Source: Candidatus Microgenomates bacterium
GTDB lineage: Bacteria > Patescibacteriota > Microgenomatia > UBA1400 > PJMF01
Direction: 5' to 3'
Assembly (NCBI GenBank): GCA_015486535.1
Contig: WFRK01000005.1
Coordinates: 1-37,075, forward strand
DNA: 37,075 nucleotides
In this document: one piece after another, positions 17,193-26,381 of the stretch
Layout: each line of letters opens with the position of its first letter
How positions within the stretch are numbered: the first letter of the stretch is position 1
Position numbers and translations under genes: made by a program
Notes under the pieces: model-generated
Seen by the model: the letters and a program-made list of their open reading frames with translations, nothing else
Told to the model about the DNA's origin: nothing
Database searches by the model: none

Positions 17193-19007
17193 ATGGTAAA
17201 ATTTGGTTTATTAAAACACACTTCTCGATCTCAACGAGAAAGACACTCAACGGCGGTGGACCAAGGTAGGTTCCCCTTAATTTTCCTTATCTTTTTGTTT
17301 TTATTCTTGGCTGTGATTGTGAGACTGTTTTACTGGCAGGTCATTAAGGCAAAAGAGCTGAGCCAACTGGCAAAAAAACAATACCAGCGTCAACTAATTC
17401 AAACTGGTCAAAGAGGAAATATTTATACCGCTGATGGCTATATTCTGGCTACGAATACACCCGCCTTCCGCCTGTTTGCTCAACCAAAATTAATTCCCGC
17501 CGCCCAAAAAAAGCCTTTAGCCGAAAAACTGGCAAAAATTTTATTTGCTTTTGATAATAAAGACAATCCTACTCCAAAAACCGATACAGAGAAAAAGGCA
17601 ACCATTGAGGCACTTAAGAAAAAATTATTGACTAAGTTAGAACAACCAAAAAGTTGGATCAGTCTTTATTTGAATTTGAATGAAGCGACAAAAGAAAAAA
17701 TCAGTCAACTTCATGTTAAACAGCTTGGATTCGACCAATACAGTAAGCGCATTTATCCTGAAGCGTCAATGGCAGCCCAAATTGTTGGTTTTGTCGGTAA
17801 AAATAAAGCCGGAGAGGATACCGGTTATTTCGGGATTGAGGGAGGCATGAATAAAGAACTTGCCGGCCGAAAAATGAAAAAAACTTTCCTCACCGATGCC
17901 CTTGGTTTGATCATTTCCAGTTCAGGATTGAATCAACCATCACTTGATGGCCGCGATGTCATTTTAACTATTAGACGTGATTTACAACATATCGCCGAAG
18001 TACACCTGGCTGCCGGGATTAAAAAATATGGCGCTGAGAGAGGCGAAATTGTCATTGCTGATCCCCAAACAGGGGCGATTCTAGCCGATGCCGTTTGGCC
18101 TAGCTTTGATCCAAATAAATTTTGGCAATTCCCCAGTTCAAGCTATCGCAATCCTTCATTAGTCGACAGCTATGAACCGGGATCGACTTTCAAAACTCTG
18201 ACCGTTGCCAGCGGACTTGACGCCCAGGTAATTCAACCGAACACACCTTGCACTCGCTGTAGTGGTCCGCGAAAGATCGATAAATACACCATTCGCACAT
18301 GGAATGATCAATACCATCCGCAAATCAGTGTCACTCAAGCTCTAGCCAAATCGGATAATATTGCGATGATTTTTATCGCTGAAAAATTGGGTACCCAAAG
18401 ATTAAAAGCTTATCTCCATCGCTTTGCTATCGGTCAAGCATTAAATATCGATCTGCAAGGAGATCATTCGACTCCTTTTCCTAAAAGATGGGGACATGTT
18501 GAACTAGCAACAATTTCTTTTGGTCAAGGCATTGTCACCACCAGCCTCCAATTGGTGAGGGCGGTTGCAAGTTTGGCCAATCATGGTGTTTTAATGCAAC
18601 CGCTAATCGTTTCTCAGGTAAAAGACAAAACTAGCGGAGAAACAATCACCATCCGCCCAAAAAAAATTCGTCAAGTAGTCCAACCAGAAACGGCCGCCAA
18701 GATGGTCAAGATGATGATTGAGTCAGCGATGCATGGAGAAGCGCAATGGACTGCATCTAAAGATCATTGGGTCGCTGGTAAAACTGGTACAAGCCAAGTT
18801 GCTCAAGGTGGTAAATATGCCAATGATCAAACAATCGCCACCTTCATCGCTTTTGCTCCACCAGACAAACCCCAATTCATTATGTTAGTGAAACTGGTGG
18901 CACCCAGATCATCACCTTGGGCGGCAGAAACGGCCGCACCACTCTGGTTTCAAACTGCCAAGGATGTCTATTTAGCTTTGGGTATCCCTCCGGATAGAGA
19001 AAACTAA
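17193..19007 (+). CDS. ftsI: Penicillin-binding protein 2/3 (FtsI-type transpeptidase)
   Basis: Transpeptidase motifs STFK (SxxK), SDN (SxN) and KTGTS (KTG); N-terminal TM; GQRGNIYTADGYILATN. Confidence 0.93.
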   Translation: MVKFGLLKHTSRSQRERHSTAVDQGRFPLIFLIFLFLFLAVIVRLFYWQVIKAKELSQLAKKQYQRQLIQTGQRGNIYTADGYILATNTPAFRLFAQPKLIPAAQKKPLAEKLAKILFAFDNKDNPTPKTDTEKKATIEALKKKLLTKLEQPKSWISLYLNLNEATKEKISQLHVKQLGFDQYSKRIYPEASMAAQIVGFVGKNKAGEDTGYFGIEGGMNKELAGRKMKKTFLTDALGLIISSSGLNQPSLDGRDVILTIRRDLQHIAEVHLAAGIKKYGAERGEIVIADPQTGAILADAVWPSFDPNKFWQFPSSSYRNPSLVDSYEPGSTFKTLTVASGLDAQVIQPNTPCTRCSGPRKIDKYTIRTWNDQYHPQISVTQALAKSDNIAMIFIAEKLGTQRLKAYLHRFAIGQALNIDLQGDHSTPFPKRWGHVELATISFGQGIVTTSLQLVRAVASLANHGVLMQPLIVSQVKDKTSGETITIRPKKIRQVVQPETAAKMVKMMIESAMHGEAQWTASKDHWVAGKTGTSQVAQGGKYANDQTIATFIAFAPPDKPQFIMLVKLVAPRSSPWAAETAAPLWFQTAKDVYLALGIPPDREN

Positions 19008-19022
19008 TTATTTTCCAAAAAT

Positions 19023-19045
19023 GAGCTTAACTTTTATATAAGCTC
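19023..19045. repeat. Inverted repeat GAGCTTA-N9-TAAGCTC
   Basis: 7-bp perfect arms in the ftsI-murE spacer; followed by GGGGC rather than a U-tract. Confidence 0.45.
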
Positions 19046-19050
19046 GGGGC

Positions 19051-19079
19051 ATGACAAGTGTTTCTATCCTTGATATAAT
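19051..19079 (+). promoter_or_regulatory. Near-consensus sigma70 promoter for murE (ATGACA-N17-TATAAT, extended TGA-TATAAT)
   Basis: ATGACA 19051-19056, 17-nt spacer, TATAAT 19074-19079 with TG at 19071-19072; ATG of murE begins 12 nt after the last base of the -10. Confidence 0.65.
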
Positions 19080-19090
19080 GCGATCAGTTT

Positions 19091-20308
19091 ATGCAATTTT
19101 TGATTTATCGGGTCAAGCATTGGTGGCATTTTTTCAAAACTGGTTTATTACAGGCTTTACCTGCCATCATCCATAACCATTTTCCTCAACGACAACTCAA
19201 GTTGATTGCGATCACCGGTACCGATGGCAAAACTACCAGTGCCACTCTTCTTTATCATGTGCTAAAGACAGCCGGTTTTCGCGTTGGTTTGGTGACTACT
19301 GTTTCCGCTTATATTGGCGATCAACAGGTACCAACCGGCTTTCATGTAACAACGCCGCAACCGAAACAGCTCTACCGCTTTTTAGCCCAAGCCAGAGATA
19401 AGGGCATAGACTACATGGTGCTGGAGATCACCTCTCACGGGCATTATCAATTTCGCGATTTTGGTCTGCGATTTAAATTGGCGGGACTGACAAATATCAG
19501 TCACGAGCATCTTGATTATCATCTTAATCTAGCCGAATATGCGCGGGTTAAGCTGGCAATTCTTCAATCTGCTCAACAAGTAGTTTTAAATGAAATGGAC
19601 AGTTATTTTAATCTTTTCAAAAAATCGCTCGGTCGCAAAGTAATCGCAACTTATTCTTCTCGAAGCTATCTGCCTCTTGAAGTAAAGCAGGCAATGGAGC
19701 AACGCTTCCCAGAGAAGTTTAATCGTCTCAATGCTCGTTTAGTCTATGAGCTAGCACGTCTGTTGTCAGTCGAAACAGACTTAATTGCTCAAGGTTTTAA
19801 AACATTTCCAGTTGTTCCCGGTCGAATGGAGCTAATCACTAATCGGCGCCAGTTGCATGTTTATATTGATTTTGCTCATACACCCAATGGTCTGAAAGCA
19901 AGTTTGTCTGCCTTAAAACAAATTATGCGCCAAAAAGGTGACTCACAACGACGACTAATCGCTGTTTTTGGGGCGGCGAGCAAACGCGATCTGACTAAAC
20001 GTCCCCTGATGGGTAAAATTGCCACTCAATTAGCCGATCTGGTGGTCCTGACTGCTGAAGATCCACGTTACGAAAATGTCTGGTCAATCATTCGTCAAAT
20101 TAAGTCTGGGGTTACCAGCGGACATGATAAAATCGCTTCCATCGCTGATCGACGAAAAGCAATTTATTTTGCGATCAATCGGTTAGCAGAGAAAGGTGAT
20201 TACATTGTTATTCTCGGTAAGGGTCATGAAAAAAGTATCAATTATGGGGGACGGGAATACCCTTGGAGTGATCGTCAAGTGGCGGAAGAGGCGTTAGCCC
20301 AATATTAA
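19091..20308 (+). CDS. murE: MurE-like UDP-N-acetylmuramyl-tripeptide synthetase (lacks N-terminal domain)
   Basis: AITGTDGKTTSATLLYHVLKTAGFRVGLVTTVSAYIGD, ITSHGHYQFR, NISHEHLDYHLNLAEYARVKLAIL, YIDFAHTPNGLKASL, TAEDPRYE, GKGHEKSI. Confidence 0.88.
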   Translation: MQFLIYRVKHWWHFFKTGLLQALPAIIHNHFPQRQLKLIAITGTDGKTTSATLLYHVLKTAGFRVGLVTTVSAYIGDQQVPTGFHVTTPQPKQLYRFLAQARDKGIDYMVLEITSHGHYQFRDFGLRFKLAGLTNISHEHLDYHLNLAEYARVKLAILQSAQQVVLNEMDSYFNLFKKSLGRKVIATYSSRSYLPLEVKQAMEQRFPEKFNRLNARLVYELARLLSVETDLIAQGFKTFPVVPGRMELITNRRQLHVYIDFAHTPNGLKASLSALKQIMRQKGDSQRRLIAVFGAASKRDLTKRPLMGKIATQLADLVVLTAEDPRYENVWSIIRQIKSGVTSGHDKIASIADRRKAIYFAINRLAEKGDYIVILGKGHEKSINYGGREYPWSDRQVAEEALAQY

Positions 20309-20363
20309 TAAGAAACGAACTATTCTTCAAGGTTAGACCAAACGATCAAAGAAATCAAAATCA

Positions 20364-22817
20364 ATGTTAAAAAAATTTAATCGATTTTATTTCGTGGGGG
20401 TCACCGGCGTCGGTATGGCTGCCTTAGCCCAAGTGTTAAAAACTATGGGTAAACAAGTTTCCGGTTGGGATGTGGCAAATTGCTTTGTCACTCAAGCTAT
20501 TTTGGCAAAACAAAAAATTCCCGTCACCGTTTCAGCCAGCGATCAAGCTGAACTACCAGATGAAACAGAAGTGGTTATTTATACCGGTGCTCACAACGGA
20601 AAACAAAATCGATTGGTACAAGAAGCAATTAAACGACAATTGCCAATTTATACTCATGCTCAAGCATTGGCTGAGTTATTCAACTCAAAGAAAGGAGTTG
20701 CCGTTTGCGGCGTGGGTGGTAAAAGCACTACTTCGGCTATGCTCGCGTTTTTAACTTGGAAACTGAAACAAAAGGCCGCTTTTCAGGTGGGAGTAGGAGA
20801 GATCATTGGATTGAACTACACAGGATTTTGGTCTGATGAAGCAGAATTTTTCATTAGTGAAGCAGATGAATACGCCCAAAACCCTTTAGCGGTGAAACAA
20901 AAACGAGAAAAACTCATTCCGCGTTTTCACTATCTTCGACCTTATGTGACAATTGTCACCAATTTACAGTTTGATCATCCCGATGTTTATCATGATTTTA
21001 ATCAAACTCAAGCTGTTTTTTATCAGTTCTTTCAGCAAATCAAGCCTCAGGGATACTTAATCTATAATCAATTTGATCCCCAATTAGTAAAATTAACTGA
21101 TCAATTAAAACAAATTCGACCGGATATTCAACTGATTGGTTTTGGCCGCGGTGAGACAATCAGCTTGTCTTTACCTGGCGCTCATTTTCGACGAGATGCG
21201 GCGGCGGCCGTCGCCGCCAGCGAGATTATTGGTCTACCTCGCGCCAAAGTCCTCAAAACACTGAAGCAATTTCGTTCAACCGGCCGCCGCTTTGAACAAA
21301 AAATAAAAGCGAAAAATTTTATTGGTTATGATGACTACGCCCATCACCCGAGTGAGATTAAAGCAACCATCAGCGCTTTGCGCCAAACTTATCCTCATCA
21401 CCAATTGACGATCGCCTTTCAACCTCACACATTCAGTCGCACTCAAGCATTGCTGAATGAATTTGCTCAAAGTCTTTTAGCGGCGGATCGCATTGTTCTA
21501 TTGCCGATTTTCACTTCAGCAAGAGAAAAAAAAGGTCAAGTAAAGATTGAAGATTTAGCCCAGAAAATCAATCAATTGGCTAAAGATAAACCGGTTGAAG
21601 TGATGACAATTAATCAATTAAGCGATCGTATTGGGTCAATGCAAAAAAGTCACACTCCTCAGGTATTGGCGACTTTAGGCGCAGGCGATATTTACCAAGC
21701 TTGGGAAACGACACCGGCTATCAAACTTAAAAATGCTTTTCCTCGATTAGATTTTAAATTTAACGAACCACTCGGCCGACATATCCATCTTGGCATTGGT
21801 GGTCCGGCAGAAATTTTTTGGGAAGCAAAGAAACAGACCGAATTAACCAAAGTGATTCAATTTGCCCGAAAAATCAATTTACCTCTTACTATTTTGGGCT
21901 GGGGCAGTAATGTTCTCATTGCTGACCAAGGTCTAAAAGGTCTGGTGATTCAGAATCGTGTCAGTCAAATCAGCTTAGTTAATGAAGCAACCAGCAAAAA
22001 ATTTCTTCATCAGAGAGATGAACTCAAACCATCAACCAGGCAAGATAGTCGTTGGCAAGATTGGCAGAAAGAACGACAGAGATCAAAAGAATCCCAAAAT
22101 TTAGCCTTAAACAAAGATGTCAAAAGCAAGCCTGTTTACCTGCGTTGCGCCGCCGGCACCGTCTTAGCCTTAGCCATTAATTGGTCAATCGCACATGGTC
22201 TACTCGGCTTGCATCATTATATAAAAATCCCCGGTACTATCGGCGGCGCCATCGTCAATAATATTCACGGTGGAGAACATTTAATCAGCGAACTAGTGGC
22301 GGCAGTTGAGATTATTGATCAAACAGGCAAGATTAAACTTCTCCAACCGAATCAGTTGGAGTTTGCCTATGATTATTCAAGATTCCACCATCAAGCGGAA
22401 ATTATTAGTCAAGTGTATCTCAAACTTCACCGTGGTAATCAAAATCAACTTAAATCCGCCCAAGAAAAAATGAAACAAATGTTGCAGGTCAAACAAAAAC
22501 AAACCTTCAAAAGTTTGGGCTGCGTTTGGCAAAACCTTGATCAAGAAACACAGTTAAAACACAATCTGCCGCATCCATCTGTCGGTTATCTACTTGACAA
22601 AGTACTCAATCTAAAAAATTTGGCGGTTAACGGTGCGCGAGTGAGTGAGAAACATGCTGCGTTTATTACTGTGTCGGCCGAAACAAAAGCGGCCGACTAT
22701 CTCAGTCTAATGAAAAAAATTAAACGTATCACCAACGCGAAATTGGGCATCAAACTAAAACCGGAGATTTTCTTTCTCGGCTTTACTAATAAGACATTAG
22801 CGACGATAATGGATTAA
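20364..22817 (+). CDS. murC/murB: MurC-MurB fusion: UDP-N-acetylmuramate-L-alanine ligase + UDP-N-acetylmuramate dehydrogenase
   Basis: One uninterrupted 817-aa frame. MurC half (about 20364-21710): FYFVGVTGVGMAALA, GGKSTTSAML, EADEY, NLQFDHPDVY, DDYAHHPSEI, FQPHTFSRT. MurB half (about 21735-22817): LGRHIHLGIGGPAEIFWEA, LGWGSNVLIAD, IPGTIGGAIVNNIHGG, FKSLGCVWQN, GARVSEKHAAFI, LKPEIFFLGF. Confidence 0.93.
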   Translation: MLKKFNRFYFVGVTGVGMAALAQVLKTMGKQVSGWDVANCFVTQAILAKQKIPVTVSASDQAELPDETEVVIYTGAHNGKQNRLVQEAIKRQLPIYTHAQALAELFNSKKGVAVCGVGGKSTTSAMLAFLTWKLKQKAAFQVGVGEIIGLNYTGFWSDEAEFFISEADEYAQNPLAVKQKREKLIPRFHYLRPYVTIVTNLQFDHPDVYHDFNQTQAVFYQFFQQIKPQGYLIYNQFDPQLVKLTDQLKQIRPDIQLIGFGRGETISLSLPGAHFRRDAAAAVAASEIIGLPRAKVLKTLKQFRSTGRRFEQKIKAKNFIGYDDYAHHPSEIKATISALRQTYPHHQLTIAFQPHTFSRTQALLNEFAQSLLAADRIVLLPIFTSAREKKGQVKIEDLAQKINQLAKDKPVEVMTINQLSDRIGSMQKSHTPQVLATLGAGDIYQAWETTPAIKLKNAFPRLDFKFNEPLGRHIHLGIGGPAEIFWEAKKQTELTKVIQFARKINLPLTILGWGSNVLIADQGLKGLVIQNRVSQISLVNEATSKKFLHQRDELKPSTRQDSRWQDWQKERQRSKESQNLALNKDVKSKPVYLRCAAGTVLALAINWSIAHGLLGLHHYIKIPGTIGGAIVNNIHGGEHLISELVAAVEIIDQTGKIKLLQPNQLEFAYDYSRFHHQAEIISQVYLKLHRGNQNQLKSAQEKMKQMLQVKQKQTFKSLGCVWQNLDQETQLKHNLPHPSVGYLLDKVLNLKNLAVNGARVSEKHAAFITVSAETKAADYLSLMKKIKRITNAKLGIKLKPEIFFLGFTNKTLATIMD

Positions 22818-22820
22818 ATT

Positions 22821-24149
22821 ATGCCAATACTGCATATTAAAGGTGGTGTGCCCCTAGTGGGATCTGTGCGTATCGGTGGAGCCAAGAACGCCTCTTTCAA
22901 GCTAATGATTGCCGCTCTTCTTGCTCAGGGAGAGTCGCGCCTGCTCAATTTCTCTCGGATTAGTGATGTAGAGACCGTTGCTCAAATTATTCAGAGTTTG
23001 GGAGCAAAAATTAAACGAGCCGGAGAGAGAGCTATCTTTATTTATCCTGATAGCTTGAATAATTTTGCCATTGACGCCGATAAAGGGGGACAAGGTCGTT
23101 TTTCCACTATCTTTATTCCGGTTTTACTGCACCGTTTCAAACGAGCCATCGTTCCAGCTCCCGGAGGAGACAAAATTGGCAAACGACCACTCGACCGTCA
23201 TCTCCAAGGTCTTCGTGCTCTCGGGGCTAAGATTAAGGAGAAAGATGGCCTTTATTTCGTCGAAGCGCCAACAGGTTTAACCGGCACTCATTATCGTTTT
23301 GTCAAAAACAGCCATACCGGTACCGAAACTTTGATTCTGGCAGCCGTTTTAGCCCGCGGTACAACTATCTTAGAAAATGCGGCCCTTGAACCGGAAATAG
23401 ATGACCTGATTACTTATCTGAATCGGATGGGAGCAAAAATTGAACGCCAGCCACAACGCATTATCAAAATTGAAGGCGTCACCCATTTACGTGGTACAAT
23501 CCATAAAATTATTCCTGATCGGAATGAGGCCGTTTCTTATGCCACCATTGCTTTGGCCACCAAGGGAGATGTGATTATTGAGAACGCTCGCGCCGATCAT
23601 TTGCAAGCTTTTCTGGCTGCGCTTGATCAAGCCGGCGCCGGTTATGAAATTGCTCCTTATGGCATTCGATTTTATTATCGTCAACCGCTCCAAGCAACTC
23701 AAATTAGTACCGCTATTGAACCGGGATTTATGACCGACTGGCAGCCGCTCTGGGGCACATTAATGACCCAAGCTCAAGGTAAAAGCACTATTCACGAAAC
23801 AGTCATGCTTGATCGTTTCGGTTACGTTGAATCGTTAAAACAAATGGGCGCTAAAATTACTCGTTTCCAACCAAAAATCACTCAACCAAATCAAGTTTAC
23901 AATTTTAACTTAAGCAACGACCAACCTCAACTAAAACATGCCATTGAAATCAAGGGTCCAACAGAGTTACGCGCCGGCAAGTTTGCGGTAAAGGATCTCC
24001 GTCATGGCGCGAGTTTGGTCATGGCGGCCATGCTGGCCAAAGGTGCTTCAACCATCTATAATGTAGACCAGATTGATCGGGGCTATGAGAATCTCGCCGG
24101 TCGTCTTTGTTCCATGGGAGCTCAAATCAAGCGCATTAACCTAACTTGA
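22821..24149 (+). CDS. murA: UDP-N-acetylglucosamine 1-carboxyvinyltransferase
   Basis: RIGGAKNASFKLMIAALLAQGESRLLNFSRISDV, PAPGGDKIGKRPLDRHLQGLRALGAKI, ENAALEPEIDDLITYLNRMGAKI, PGFMTDWQPLW, DLRHGASLVMAAMLAKG, DRGYENL. Confidence 0.95.
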   Translation: MPILHIKGGVPLVGSVRIGGAKNASFKLMIAALLAQGESRLLNFSRISDVETVAQIIQSLGAKIKRAGERAIFIYPDSLNNFAIDADKGGQGRFSTIFIPVLLHRFKRAIVPAPGGDKIGKRPLDRHLQGLRALGAKIKEKDGLYFVEAPTGLTGTHYRFVKNSHTGTETLILAAVLARGTTILENAALEPEIDDLITYLNRMGAKIERQPQRIIKIEGVTHLRGTIHKIIPDRNEAVSYATIALATKGDVIIENARADHLQAFLAALDQAGAGYEIAPYGIRFYYRQPLQATQISTAIEPGFMTDWQPLWGTLMTQAQGKSTIHETVMLDRFGYVESLKQMGAKITRFQPKITQPNQVYNFNLSNDQPQLKHAIEIKGPTELRAGKFAVKDLRHGASLVMAAMLAKGASTIYNVDQIDRGYENLAGRLCSMGAQIKRINLT

Positions 24150-24212
24150 GCAAACCTAGTAATAAAAGTCGTCAACTAATCAAAGATAATCATCTTAGGG
24201 AAATCAGAAACA

Positions 24213-25259
24213 ATGAATCGATCACTTATTCTTTTACTTGGCTTACTGATGTTTTCTTTTTTAATCACCAGTGTTCTAATCGTGCCATTCATCAATTTGC
24301 TCTATAAGTTCAAATTTCAAAAACTAGACAAAAAAAGTAAAGATGCTTTTGGTTTGTCGACGCCGATTTTCAATCAATTTCACCAAAAAAAAATTGGCAT
24401 CCCGATTGGTGGCGGTTTTTTAATCGTACTCATAGTCATTAGCTTATTCGCTTTAATCATGCCCCTTTTGCATTCATTTCATGTCGATGTCACCGCTATT
24501 TATAAATCAAAGAGCGGAGAAATTGGGGTGATTCTGTTTACCTTTATTTCTTTTGCTTTGCTTGGGTTAGTCGACGACCTCAAGAAATTTTTTACTTTCA
24601 AGCATTCGGGTGTTTTTGGTTTGCGCATGCGCCATAAGTTTATTTTAGAATTAATCTTGGCTTTCTTTATCGCTTGTCTACTTTTTTTCCATTTAGGCAT
24701 TTCCATTCTGCATGTGCCTTTCGTTGGCACCTTTAATCTTGGCTGGTTCTATCTACCCTTTGCCGCTTTTGTCATCGTCGCTTTTGCCAACGCAGTCAAT
24801 ATCACCGACGGTTTGGACGGTCTCGCCGCTGGCACGATGATGATTTCACTTTTTGGGCTTTGGTTATTGTCGAGCTCAATTCTTGACATTCCCTTGTCGG
24901 TTTTTATTGCCCTTTGGCTCGGGAGTCTCATTTCTTTCCTTTATTTTAATATTTATCCCGCACGGCTCTTTATGGGTGATGTCGGTTCCTTATCCTTTGG
25001 TGCCACCCTAGCGGTGATTGGTCTGCTTCTGGGTAAACCATTAGCGCTCATTGTCATCGGTTTTATCTTTATCATCGAAATCACCAGCGCTTTTCTTCAG
25101 TTGCTGAGCAAAAAATTCAGGAAAAAACGGATTCTTCCGGCGGCTCCATTTCACTTGACTTTACAGTATCTTGGCTGGGCAGAACCAAAAATCGTTCAAC
25201 GCGCTTGGCTGACCCAAATTATGTTTACTATCCTTGGTGTCTGGCTCGCCGTCCTTTAG
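24213..25259 (+). CDS. mraY: Phospho-N-acetylmuramoyl-pentapeptide-transferase
   Basis: KKIGIPIGGGFLI, LGLVDDLKKFF, NAVNITDGLDGLAAGTMMISLFGLW, FNIYPARLFMGDVGSLSFGATLAVIGLLLGKP, PFHLTLQYLGWAEPKIVQRAWL. Confidence 0.95.
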   Translation: MNRSLILLLGLLMFSFLITSVLIVPFINLLYKFKFQKLDKKSKDAFGLSTPIFNQFHQKKIGIPIGGGFLIVLIVISLFALIMPLLHSFHVDVTAIYKSKSGEIGVILFTFISFALLGLVDDLKKFFTFKHSGVFGLRMRHKFILELILAFFIACLLFFHLGISILHVPFVGTFNLGWFYLPFAAFVIVAFANAVNITDGLDGLAAGTMMISLFGLWLLSSSILDIPLSVFIALWLGSLISFLYFNIYPARLFMGDVGSLSFGATLAVIGLLLGKPLALIVIGFIFIIEITSAFLQLLSKKFRKKRILPAAPFHLTLQYLGWAEPKIVQRAWLTQIMFTILGVWLAVL

Positions 25260-25268
25260 TTAACTGTC

Positions 25269-26381
25269 ATGAAATTGAAACAACCAACCACTCTTTGGCC
25301 CAGTCTGTTTCTAATTTCACTCAGCCTATTAACGCTCATCGGCGTTTTGTTTGTCTTTGAAGCTTCTTTGGTAGAAAGTTTGACTACCTTTAATAATCAA
25401 TATTACATTATCACACAACATCTTTTAGGTCTTGGTTTGGGTCTGGGTCTATTTTTGCTCGTAAGCCGCTTACCAACAAAACTTTGGTTAAAATTCGCTA
25501 CACCAGTCTACCTGTTTAGTCTCATTCTGCTCCTGGCTACATTCATTCCCGGCATTGGTCTAAAACTCAATGGGGCTCATCGCTGGATTAATTTGAGATT
25601 TGTTCGTTTTCAACCGGTGGAAGCAATCAAGTTCAGTTTAATTTTATTTTTAACTGATCAATTGGCCGGTTTGAAAAATGAAAAAACAAGACTGATTAAG
25701 TTCGTTGTTTTTTTTAGTCTGCCGGCATTAATCATTCTCCTTCAGCCTGATTTAGGTTCGTTACTTTTGGTTGGATTTATTGCGGTTTTAGTTTATTTTC
25801 TCGTTGGAGGTTCAATTAAAAGTTTGATGATTTTAAGCGTCGCTGCTTTGCCACTTGTCATCGCTGCCATTGTTTTCGCTCCTTATAGATTACAGCGCCT
25901 GACCACTTTTCTTCATCCCAATCAAGATATTTTGGGCTCTAGTTTTCATATTCGTCAAATTAGTTTGGCACTTGGGCGCGGCGGTCTGTTCGGTCAGGGA
26001 GTGGGCAATTCAAGGCAAAAATATGCTTATATTCCTGAAGCCGCCACCGACTCAATTTTTGCTATCGTTGCTGAAGAAGTTGGGTTTACCGGTTCACTTT
26101 TCATCTTGACGCTTTATCTGATTTTTTTTGTTAGTGGCCTTAAAATTATCCAAGATGCGCATCAACCTCCAAAAGCCAAACTCATTGGTCAAGGTTTTTT
26201 AATCGCCATCATGGCTCAAGTTTTCTTCAACTTGGGCGCTGTCGTTGGACTTATTCCTTTAACCGGCATGCCTTTGCCATTTTTCTCTTATGGTCGCTCA
26301 TCGCAGATTATGATATGGTTAGCGGCAGCTTATATTTTTAGTTTAACAAGAACAAAAGCGAAATATTTAAAGGCAAAATGA
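25269..26381 (+). CDS. ftsW: FtsW-type SEDS peptidoglycan glycosyltransferase
   Basis: GAHRWINLRFVRFQPVEAIKFSLILFL, LQPDLGSLLLVGFIAVLVYFLVGG, YRLQRLTTFLHP, ALGRGGLFGQGVGNSRQKYAYIPEAATDSIFAIVAEEVGF, LTGMPLPFFSYGRSS. Confidence 0.93.
   Translation: MKLKQPTTLWPSLFLISLSLLTLIGVLFVFEASLVESLTTFNNQYYIITQHLLGLGLGLGLFLLVSRLPTKLWLKFATPVYLFSLILLLATFIPGIGLKLNGAHRWINLRFVRFQPVEAIKFSLILFLTDQLAGLKNEKTRLIKFVVFFSLPALIILLQPDLGSLLLVGFIAVLVYFLVGGSIKSLMILSVAALPLVIAAIVFAPYRLQRLTTFLHPNQDILGSSFHIRQISLALGRGGLFGQGVGNSRQKYAYIPEAATDSIFAIVAEEVGFTGSLFILTLYLIFFVSGLKIIQDAHQPPKAKLIGQGFLIAIMAQVFFNLGAVVGLIPLTGMPLPFFSYGRSSQIMIWLAAAYIFSLTRTKAKYLKAK

Noticed and set aside
19023-19045. Rho-independent terminator after ftsI
   Set aside because: The stem is AT-rich and followed by GGGGC, not a U-tract; kept only as an inverted repeat.
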